From NCBI GenBank assembly GCA_016282555.1, contig JAEEKU010000136.1, forward strand, positions 1 to 6,513: a stretch of DNA of 6,513 bases, given 5' to 3'. The position numbers and the translations under genes are program-made. Below, piece by piece: positions 1 through 5,285 of this stretch. The notes under the pieces are model-generated. The model had not been told where the DNA came from, searched no databases, and was given only the letters and a program-made list of their open reading frames with translations. The DNA comes from Methanomassiliicoccaceae archaeon (GTDB taxonomy: Archaea > Thermoplasmatota > Thermoplasmata > Methanomassiliicoccales > Methanomethylophilaceae). Numbering within the stretch: position 1 is the stretch's first letter; every line of letters begins with the position of its first letter.

Positions 1-410
1 ACCCCGTATCTGATCATTCCCGAACCCACGAGTCCCATGCAGGCCTGGATTCCGGCGGTTCCGGCTTTGCATGCAAACTCCATGTCCGCCGCGGTCATAG
101 CCGGCGTGGCGCCTATGGATTCGGCTACGATGGTCGCAGTCGGTTTCACCGCGTAGGGATGGGACTCCGAACCCACGTATATAGCGCCTATGTCTTCCGG
201 GTTCACGTCCGGAACCCGGTCCATCATGAATCTGGACGCCTCAGTCGCTATGGTGACGACATCCTCGTCAGGAGAGGGAACGGATTTCTGATTGATCATC
301 AGACCTTTTCCCATCGCTTTGCCGTCCACGCCCCAGATTCTTCCTATTTCCTCGGGTTTTATCCTGTATCTGGGAACATACGCTCCGTAACTGACTATTC
401 CTGTTTTCAT
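1..410 (-). CDS. Hydroxymethylglutaryl-CoA synthase, archaeal type (N-terminal 136 residues, cut by window edge)
   Basis: This enzyme condenses acetyl-CoA with acetoacetyl-CoA to give HMG-CoA, the entry to the mevalonate pathway that supplies isoprenoids for archaeal membrane lipids; it acts in the cytosol. Translating the minus strand from the ATG at 408-410 gives a protein starting MKTGIVSYGAYVPRYRI, typical of the archaeal family. The catalytic cysteine is visible at residue 114 in EFACKAGTAG, the position expected for archaeal enzymes. Glu82 in VGSESHPY fits the conserved acid of the thiolase-fold active site. The family is usually about 350 residues, so the C-terminal 60 percent, including the catalytic histidine, lies beyond position 1. 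The gene starts 4 bp after the stop of the HTH regulator, with a weak ribosome-binding stretch (GGAATGA) overlapping that stop, so co-transcription is likely. In many archaea a thiolase and a DUF35 protein follow; that part is not visible here. Confidence 0.95.
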   Translation of the reverse strand, partial: MKTGIVSYGAYVPRYRIKPEEIGRIWGVDGKAMGKGLMINQKSVPSPDEDVVTIATEASRFMMDRVPDVNPEDIGAIYVGSESHPYAVKPTATIVAESIGATPAMTAADMEFACKAGTAGIQACMGLVGSGMIRYG

Positions 411-414
411 TTTA

Positions 415-1104
415 TCATTCCGCACTGATTTCCGACATCTTTGCGACGATGTCTTCGACTTCCATATCTGTAACTATCAAAGGTATTCTCTCCAGACTCG
501 CGAGTTTTACCGCGAGCGGATCGACTTTTTCCGGTTTCTGGTATATCACAGCCGCCGGCGTAAGGGGGTGAGCGCGCACTGCGATCATGGGGGAGCGGCC
601 GTAGTGCACGTTGGTGAAAATGAGCGCCCTTTCGATGTTGGCGCCGTATATCTTCAGGTAATCCTGGGATCCCAGCGTCAGAATGGCTTTCACCGAGTCG
701 ATGACGGTGTACCCCTGGATCATCTTTCTCGCCGAAACGTCGGGATTGTAGTTCCTTCCGCCGATGGATTCCGTCAGTCTGTCGATGTAGATTCCGCCGG
801 GAAATTCGTCCATGGAGATTATGCACTCGGGTTTGTACTCGGGATTATATCTGGATATGATCTGCGAACCGTTTCTGATATCGGTCTCTATAAAAGCCTC
901 CACCATCTTCCTGATAACGTTGGCGCCGGGGGATTTGCGTCTCCCGGACTCGTAATCGCTGATGACCGAGTGGGAGACGCCCATGGCATCCGCCAGCTGG
1001 AGCTGGGAAAGGCCGAACGTCTCCCTCCATTTTTTGATCGTGCGTCCCGGACTCGGGGAAAGGGTGATTTCCCCGGCGATCCTCTGTTTAAATGCATCGA
1101 CCAT
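415..1104 (-). CDS. HTH-type transcriptional regulator, MJ1545/COG1709-like, upstream of HMG-CoA synthase
   Basis: This is a predicted DNA-binding regulator of 229 residues. A Cro/C1-type (XRE) helix-turn-helix spans roughly residues 22-63: the recognition region contains GLSQLQLADAMGVSHSVISD followed by YESGRRKSPG, a hallmark of this archaeal family. The C-terminal part (about 95-229) is a conserved domain without a known ligand, with the family-like stretch GRSPMIAVRAHPLTPAAVIY. The reading frame stays open to 1191, but I place the start at the ATG at 1102-1104. The HTH family begins near there, and a TATA box lies about 26 bp upstream, which puts the transcription start at the ATG; the extra 29 residues would be translated from promoter DNA. 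From memory, Methanocaldococcus jannaschii has a homologue (MJ1545) next to its HMG-CoA synthase, so a role in controlling the mevalonate pathway is plausible but inferred. A DNA-binding role is well supported; the target is not known. Confidence 0.9.
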   Translation of the reverse strand: MVDAFKQRIAGEITLSPSPGRTIKKWRETFGLSQLQLADAMGVSHSVISDYESGRRKSPGANVIRKMVEAFIETDIRNGSQIISRYNPEYKPECIISMDEFPGGIYIDRLTESIGGRNYNPDVSARKMIQGYTVIDSVKAILTLGSQDYLKIYGANIERALIFTNVHYGRSPMIAVRAHPLTPAAVIYQKPEKVDPLAVKLASLERIPLIVTDMEVEDIVAKMSEISAE

Positions 1105-1124
1105 GGGTGAAGGAGAGCACGTCC

Positions 1125-1133
1125 GTATATAAT
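1125..1133 (-). promoter_or_regulatory. TATA box of the HTH regulator-HMG-CoA synthase unit (leaderless promoter)
   Basis: Read on the minus strand this is ATTATATAC, one mismatch from the archaeal TTTATATA consensus over eight bases. Its centre is about 26 bp before the A of the ATG at 1104, so transcription should start at or within a base or two of the start codon, giving a leaderless mRNA. This agrees with the absence of a Shine-Dalgarno sequence before that ATG. I see no clear purine-rich BRE upstream of the box. Confidence 0.65.
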
Positions 1134-1149
1134 AGTGTCGAATCCGGGT

Positions 1150-1165
1150 TACGTTAATCGACGTA
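1150..1165. promoter_or_regulatory. 16-bp dyad upstream of the HTH regulator promoter, candidate operator
   Basis: TACGTTAATCGACGTA has 5-bp arms (TACGT/ACGTA) around a 6-bp centre; 12 of 16 positions obey twofold symmetry. It fills the gap between the ppk2 stop codon (1166-1168) and the regulator's TATA box, ending 16 bp before that box. A dimeric XRE-type protein could bind such a site, so autoregulation is a possibility. The dyad is seen directly; the operator role is inference. A terminator for ppk2 is less likely because the stem is short and no T-run follows on the minus strand. Confidence 0.3.
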
Positions 1166-2563
1166 TCAATCCAGTCTTTCCGACAGCGCATCCACTATAG
1201 TCTTCAGGACTTTCAGCCTTCCGTACTTCTTGTCTTCGGACTCCACGGCTATCCAGGGCGCGTATTCGGTGTTGGTCGCGGAGATCATGCGGTCGATGTA
1301 TTCTTCGTAGATATCCCACTTTTCGCGGTTTCTCCAGTCCTCTTCGGTGATCTTGTACCTTTTTACGGGGTTCTCCTCTCTCGCTTTGAATCTGGCGAGC
1401 TGCTCGTCCTTGCTTATCTCCATCCAGAACTTCAGAATTATGCATCTGCTGCCTGCCATCTGTTTCTCGAAGGAGCGGATTTCCCTCGCGGATCTGTCAT
1501 ATTCCGCCTCGGTACAGAATTTTTCGATGGGTTCTACCATCATGCGTCCGTACCAAGAGCGGTCGTATATCGAAATGTGGCCGGTCTTCGGCATCCTGAC
1601 GGCGAATCTCCAGAGATAAGTATGAAGGCTTTCCGCCCCGGTGGGGGCAGCGACGGGATTGACGTAATAGCCGCGGGGGTTGAGCGCGCGCGTCACGCGT
1701 TTTATGGTTCCTCCCTTTCCCGCGGCGTCCCATCCCTCGAAAAGAATGACGAGGGAGAGATCCGATTTGGCGAGACGGTACTGGAGCCTGTTGAGCTCGG
1801 CCGTGAGTTTCTCAAGCTCTTTTTTGTATTTATCGGCGGTCTTGGAGAGATCGAGATCCTTTCTGGGGTTGGGATACAGGGGAACGACGGACTCCTTCGG
1901 GATGCGGGGCTTGGATTCCGTGCGGCCGCGTATCCTGTCGAGGAATATCCTGATGACGTTTTCGGTCACGTTCGTAAGATTCGTTTCCGTTTTTATGATA
2001 TCCCAGGGTGCGAATTCCGTTCCGGTGGCGGAGATGACTCTGGAAGAGGTCTTGCGTCCCCAGACCGGGTAATCCCCCTCGTCCGAAAGGAAAGTGTCGT
2101 CGGGATAGGAAGTTCTTTTTTTGTCGGTCACATCCTCGCCTTCGGCGGAGTCGAGGAATATTTTTATCAGAATGATTCCGTTTTCCGCGAAGTAGCGCTC
2201 CAGCGAAGAGATGCTTTCGAAGATGCTGTCCATTTTTTTGACGGATTTGATCCATGAGTACCAGGATCTGTCATACACAGCTATTTTCCCTTTTGCGGGT
2301 TCGTGGGCCATCGGCCTGAAGAAGTCTCTCGGGCTTCTCATGCTGCCGGCGGTGAAATGGGAATAAGTTACCGATCTCGGATCCAGAAAATTCAGGAATT
2401 CGTTCACCACGGATTCCTGGACCCGTTCGTTCCTTCCTTCGAAAATAATCAGAACCGCAAGCTGTTCGTCGACGATGCGGCGCTGCATGAGCGTGATCTC
2501 GTCTTCAAGTTCCTGGGATACCTGTGCTGCCATATCCGTTAATCGCGGTTCTCGGTTATACAT
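1166..2563 (-). CDS. Two-domain class II polyphosphate kinase 2 (polyphosphate:AMP phosphotransferase)
   Basis: Predicted to transfer phosphate from inorganic polyphosphate to AMP, making ADP, in the cytosol. The 465-residue length and tandem PPK2 domains match the class II (PAP-type) architecture. The C-terminal domain (about 245-460) looks active: Walker A EGWDAAGKGG at 276-285 with Lys283, Walker B-like YDRSWYGR at 333-340, and a basic lid (RFKAREENPVKRYK, 391-404). The N-terminal domain (about 15-210) keeps the fold signature (FEG at 41-43, YDRSWY at 97-102) but its P-loop is broken: RNERVQ stands where WDAAGK should be, and the basic lid is missing, so it is probably structural. A linker with charged helix (240-265) joins the domains. 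The start at 2561-2563 lies 9 bp after the cgi121 stop and has only a weak ribosome site; Met11 (2531-2533) is an alternative. The fine substrate class (AMP rather than ADP or GDP) is inferred from architecture. Confidence 0.9.
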   Translation of the reverse strand: MYNREPRLTDMAAQVSQELEDEITLMQRRIVDEQLAVLIIFEGRNERVQESVVNEFLNFLDPRSVTYSHFTAGSMRSPRDFFRPMAHEPAKGKIAVYDRSWYSWIKSVKKMDSIFESISSLERYFAENGIILIKIFLDSAEGEDVTDKKRTSYPDDTFLSDEGDYPVWGRKTSSRVISATGTEFAPWDIIKTETNLTNVTENVIRIFLDRIRGRTESKPRIPKESVVPLYPNPRKDLDLSKTADKYKKELEKLTAELNRLQYRLAKSDLSLVILFEGWDAAGKGGTIKRVTRALNPRGYYVNPVAAPTGAESLHTYLWRFAVRMPKTGHISIYDRSWYGRMMVEPIEKFCTEAEYDRSAREIRSFEKQMAGSRCIILKFWMEISKDEQLARFKAREENPVKRYKITEEDWRNREKWDIYEEYIDRMISATNTEYAPWIAVESEDKKYGRLKVLKTIVDALSERLD

Positions 2564-2572
2564 TTACGGGTT

Positions 2573-3040
2573 TTATTCCCTGTATCGGTATTTCAGCAGA
2601 TCCGTCATCGCGACCCTTTCCAAAGCCTGCTCTTCCGCTCCCAGAAAAGGATCTCTCAGATCCAGAAGCTCCGCTTTGCGCTCAGATGCTTCCAGAAGGG
2701 AATCGTCCCGGATCATTCCGATCTCATCCAGACGGGGATCCTCTATGCCGATCAGGAGAGCGGCGTATCTTCCGGAGCCGTCCGGCCTCATTTTTGAGAT
2801 TGCGGTCCCGGCCTGCCTTTCCCAGGCGCAGTACATTATTGTTTCCGTCACGATATTCCTCGATCTGTTCGTCCCGCTTGAAAACGCCCTTTCGGCATGC
2901 ATATACGAGGAGAGGAGATGGTTTTTTCCGCATATTCTGTCCGGATTGACCAGCACAGCCTCTCCGCCGAGAGATATGAAATGGGATATTATCTCTTCGA
3001 ACGGGGTCTCTCCACTCATTCCGATCGCCTCGGTTTTCAT
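2573..3040 (-). CDS. cgi121: KEOPS complex subunit Cgi121
   Basis: Cgi121 is the small KEOPS subunit that binds Bud32 and helps recruit tRNA for N6-threonylcarbamoyladenosine (t6A) formation at position 37 of ANN-decoding tRNAs. The 155-residue protein has the family's central pattern: a basic/His helix ICGKNHLLSSYMHAERAFSS (36-55), then NIVTETIMYCAWERQAGTAI (62-81), matching the usual hydrophobic 'E-xLLY-xxxxRQ-xxAI' segment. Residues 91-115 (YAALLIG and beyond) continue the fold; the C-terminal tail is charged and less conserved. The start at 3038-3040 is backed by a Shine-Dalgarno sequence 11 bp upstream. The gene is divergent from thrB across 93 bp and is followed after 9 bp by ppk2. From memory, cgi121 is often beside hel308 in euryarchaea; here both are in the window on the same strand, separated by thrB-thrC. 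The identification rests on motif recognition, not on a profile search. Confidence 0.85.
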   Translation of the reverse strand: MKTEAIGMSGETPFEEIISHFISLGGEAVLVNPDRICGKNHLLSSYMHAERAFSSGTNRSRNIVTETIMYCAWERQAGTAISKMRPDGSGRYAALLIGIEDPRLDEIGMIRDDSLLEASERKAELLDLRDPFLGAEEQALERVAMTDLLKYRYRE

Positions 3041-3051
3041 TGTTTTATTCT

Positions 3052-3057
3052 CTCCTT
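3052..3057 (-). promoter_or_regulatory. Ribosome binding site of cgi121
   Basis: The minus strand reads AAGGAG here, inside a longer GGAAAGGAGAG purine run, 11 bases before the ATG at 3040. It favours Met1 over Met8 (3017-3019) as the start. Together with the AT-rich core at 3089-3101 it implies a leader of about 30 nt. Confidence 0.7.
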
Positions 3058-3076
3058 TCCGCGCTTCCGCACTGTA

Positions 3077-3116
3077 GGTACGGCAGACTTATCTAATAAA
3101 GCGTGGTACGGCAGAC
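3077..3116. repeat. Perfect 12-bp direct repeat flanking the cgi121/thrB promoter core
   Basis: GGTACGGCAGAC occurs exactly at 3077-3088 and again at 3105-3116, start-to-start distance 28 bp, with 16 bp between the copies. The identity stops sharply at both ends of the 12-mer. The spacer holds the AT-rich promoter core, so one copy lies next to each side of the TATA-like element and the downstream copy covers the expected thrB transcription start. The repeat is certain; a role as paired binding sites for a regulator of threonine synthesis (or of both divergent units) is inference. Confidence 0.9.
3089..3101. promoter_or_regulatory. Shared AT-rich promoter core for divergent cgi121 and thrB
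   Basis: The plus strand reads TTATCTAATAAAG in an otherwise GC-rich gap. Read in the other direction it gives CTTTATTAGATAA, so both strands offer a TATA-like element. For thrB a start about 25 bp downstream, near 3120, leaves a leader of roughly 14 nt; for cgi121 a start near 3070 leaves about 30 nt containing the ribosome site. Neither strand matches the TTTATATA consensus well, so the assignment rests mainly on position and AT content. Confidence 0.5.
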
Positions 3117-3133
3117 ACGGAAACGTGAGCAGT

Positions 3134-4066
3134 ATGGCCGACGAATGGATAAGAATAGCTGCCCCAGCGACGACTTCGAACATCGGAGCGGGTTTTGACA
3201 TTTTCGGAATTTCGCTTAAAGAGCCTTACGACATCATCGAGGGAAGGCGGACGGATTCCGGAATAATCATAACGGAGGTATCCGGTCCCGGTTCCGAATC
3301 TATTCCGACGGATCCTCTCCAGAACTCCGTGAGCATCGCGGCTCAGGAAGTCCTGAGAAGATGCGGAGAAGATTTCGGCATAGAGATCCGGATCAGAAAG
3401 GGGATCAGGCCCTGCAGCGGAATCGGATCCTCCGGCGCATCGGCGGCCGGGGGCGCATATCTCGCCCATATACTCTGCGGGGAGAAGCTGGATCCGACCG
3501 AAGTGGTTCTCTGCGCCGCGCATGCGGAAGACGTCACCTCCGGAGGATTCCACGCGGATAACGTGGCCCCCTGCGTCCTGGGCGGATTCACTATCATAAG
3601 ATCGTACGAGCCCTTCGAAGTCATAAACATAAAGCCGCCGGAGGATCTCGGGGTGGTGGTGGCCATGCCGGACGTTCTCGTTCCCACCAGGGAGTCCCGC
3701 GCCGTTCTTCCCAAAGAAGTCTCAGTCAAAGATCTCGTTTTCCATGTGGGCAACGCGTCCTGTCTCGTCTACGCGATGATGACAGGCGATCTGGGTCTTA
3801 TAGGGCGCTCGGTCAAGGACGCGGTTTTCGAACCCGCGCGCGCCCATCTCGTTCCGTATCTCAAAGAGGCGGAGTCCGCGGCTATGTCCCACGGGGCGCT
3901 GGTGTCTTTCCTCGGAGGTTCCGGGCCCTGCATCATCTCATTTTTCGATAAAAAATATCTTAACGGCGAAGTTATCGCCGGCAGCATAAAATCGCTTTAT
4001 TCCGAAAAGGGGATGAAGTGCGATACCTGGGTTACCGAATGCGGTACCGGTTGCAGGAGAATCTGA
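3134..4066 (+). CDS. thrB: Homoserine kinase (GHMP kinase family)
   Basis: Phosphorylates homoserine with ATP to O-phosphohomoserine, the penultimate step of threonine synthesis. The 310-residue length fits the family. The three GHMP signatures are present in order: motif 1 APATTSNIGAGFD (10-22), the ATP-binding motif 2 PCSGIGSSGASA (93-104), and motif 3 GGSGP (261-265). FHADNVAP (139-146) is the stretch typical of homoserine kinases among GHMP enzymes. The frame is open back to 2897, but that would overlap cgi121 on the other strand; the ATG at 3134-3136 sits 13 residues before the end of motif 1, as expected, and follows the promoter core. A GTG at 3125-3127 is a less likely alternative. 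The ribosome site is weak (GTGAG, 3125-3129), consistent with a very short leader. thrC follows after one base, so the two are surely co-expressed. Confidence 0.95.
   Translation: MADEWIRIAAPATTSNIGAGFDIFGISLKEPYDIIEGRRTDSGIIITEVSGPGSESIPTDPLQNSVSIAAQEVLRRCGEDFGIEIRIRKGIRPCSGIGSSGASAAGGAYLAHILCGEKLDPTEVVLCAAHAEDVTSGGFHADNVAPCVLGGFTIIRSYEPFEVINIKPPEDLGVVVAMPDVLVPTRESRAVLPKEVSVKDLVFHVGNASCLVYAMMTGDLGLIGRSVKDAVFEPARAHLVPYLKEAESAAMSHGALVSFLGGSGPCIISFFDKKYLNGEVIAGSIKSLYSEKGMKCDTWVTECGTGCRRI
4055..4060 (+). promoter_or_regulatory. Ribosome binding site of thrC
   Basis: AGGAGA lies inside the last codons of thrB, 7 bases before the thrC ATG at 4068. It is stronger than the thrB site, so thrC can be initiated independently on the shared mRNA. 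Confidence 0.8.
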
Positions 4067-4067
4067 A

Positions 4068-5285
4068 ATGTCAAATCACAGAGTAGTATGCTGGGACTGC
4101 GGCGCCGATGTCGCCGATCCCTATGTAAATGTCTGTCCGGAATGCGGCGGTCTTCTGACCGTGAAGATGGATCTCGAAGAGCTCAAAGGAAAGCGCCCGG
4201 CTGATCTGAGATCGCGTCCGATAGGAGTCTGGAGGTACTATCCCTTTATGCCCGTGGATCCGGAGCACAAAGTATCCATCCAGGAGGGCGGAACTCCTCT
4301 TTACCGCACCGATGCTCTCGCGAAGGAGCTGGGGATGAAGGAGGCTTACGTCAAATTCGAAGGCCTCAATCCTACCGGATCCTTCAAAGACAGGGGAATG
4401 ACCGTAGGAGTATCGCATGCGAAGGAGCTGGGCGCCGGAACGGTCGGATGCGCCTCCACCGGAAACACCTCCGCCTCGCTGGCCGCATACGCCGCCAAGG
4501 CCGGGATGAAATGCGCCGTGTTCCTTCCGTCCGGGAAGGTGGCGATGGGAAAGCTCGCCCAGGCTCTGTTCTTCGGAGCCAAAGTTCTGTCCGTGGACGG
4601 AAACTTCGACGACGCTCTCGCGCTCGCGAGGAAAATGGCCGACGAAAGGAAGCTGTATCTTCTCAATTCCATCAATCCCTACCGCCCCGAAGGGCAGAAA
4701 TCCGTTCTCTTCGAGATAATGGATCAGCTGGATTACTGCATCCCGGACAGGATCATCCTGCCCGTGGGAAATGCCGCCAACATCTGGGCGGTCTATAAGG
4801 CTCTCACGGAGCTCAGAGAAGTCGGATGGATAGACCGGATGCCCAGGCTTACCGGCATCCAGGCGGAGGGATCCGCGCCGGTCGCATCCGCGTTCAGATC
4901 CAAATCCGAGGATTTCGTTCCCGAGCCGAATCCGGAGACTATCGCGACCGCCATCAGGATAGGCAATCCCGTAAGCGGAAGGAAGGCTCTCCGCGCGATC
5001 TACTCGACCGGCGGATTCTGCACCACGGTCACCGACGAGGAGATAATCAGCGCCCAGCAGCTTCTCGGAAGGAAGGAGGGCGTCTGCGTGGAGCCCGCTT
5101 CGGCCGCTTCCGTCGCCGGTCTCAGGAAACTCCGCAGCGAGGGAATCATCCAGGAGGACGAGCGCGTGGTCTGCATATGCACCGGGAACGGGCTCAAGGA
5201 TCCCGATTCCATTATCAATAACTGCGCTCCTCCCGTCAGATGCCGCAACTCGGTGGAAGACGCGGAGCGCATCCTTTCGTCGTGA
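4068..5285 (+). CDS. thrC: Threonine synthase (PLP-dependent, with N-terminal zinc ribbon)
   Basis: Converts O-phosphohomoserine and water to threonine and phosphate using pyridoxal phosphate. The 405-residue protein starts with a small zinc ribbon (Cys8, Cys11, Cys23, Cys26 in CWDCG and CPECGG), common in archaeal threonine synthases. The catalytic core follows: the PLP-binding lysine is Lys107 in NPTGSFKDRGM, TGNTSAS is at 131-137, the cofactor phosphate loop LPVGNAANIW at 231-240, and the C-terminal CTGNGLKDP at 371-379. All key residues appear intact and the length is normal. It is the second gene of a unit with thrB (gap of one base) and converges on hel308 with no intergenic space. Its codons avoid TTA, CTA and TCA except for codon 2, which leaves the codon-aligned antisense frame open over its whole length. 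Confidence 0.96.
   Translation: MSNHRVVCWDCGADVADPYVNVCPECGGLLTVKMDLEELKGKRPADLRSRPIGVWRYYPFMPVDPEHKVSIQEGGTPLYRTDALAKELGMKEAYVKFEGLNPTGSFKDRGMTVGVSHAKELGAGTVGCASTGNTSASLAAYAAKAGMKCAVFLPSGKVAMGKLAQALFFGAKVLSVDGNFDDALALARKMADERKLYLLNSINPYRPEGQKSVLFEIMDQLDYCIPDRIILPVGNAANIWAVYKALTELREVGWIDRMPRLTGIQAEGSAPVASAFRSKSEDFVPEPNPETIATAIRIGNPVSGRKALRAIYSTGGFCTTVTDEEIISAQQLLGRKEGVCVEPASAASVAGLRKLRSEGIIQEDERVVCICTGNGLKDPDSIINNCAPPVRCRNSVEDAERILSS

Noticed and set aside
568..1110. 180-codon open frame on the plus strand
   Set aside because: Shadow of the HTH regulator gene; no recognisable motif and no promoter or ribosome site of its own.
1105..1191. 29-codon upstream extension of the HTH regulator
   Set aside because: It would be encoded by the TATA box and dyad region and overlap the ppk2 3' end; the family's N-terminus and the promoter spacing support 1104.
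1577..2257. 226-codon open frame on the plus strand
   Set aside because: It lies wholly inside ppk2 on the other strand, has no recognisable motif, and ppk2 is well supported by Walker A and B motifs.
2897..3133. 79-codon in-frame upstream extension of thrB
   Set aside because: It overlaps cgi121 on the opposite strand and runs through the promoter region; the GHMP motif 1 is placed correctly when starting at 3134.
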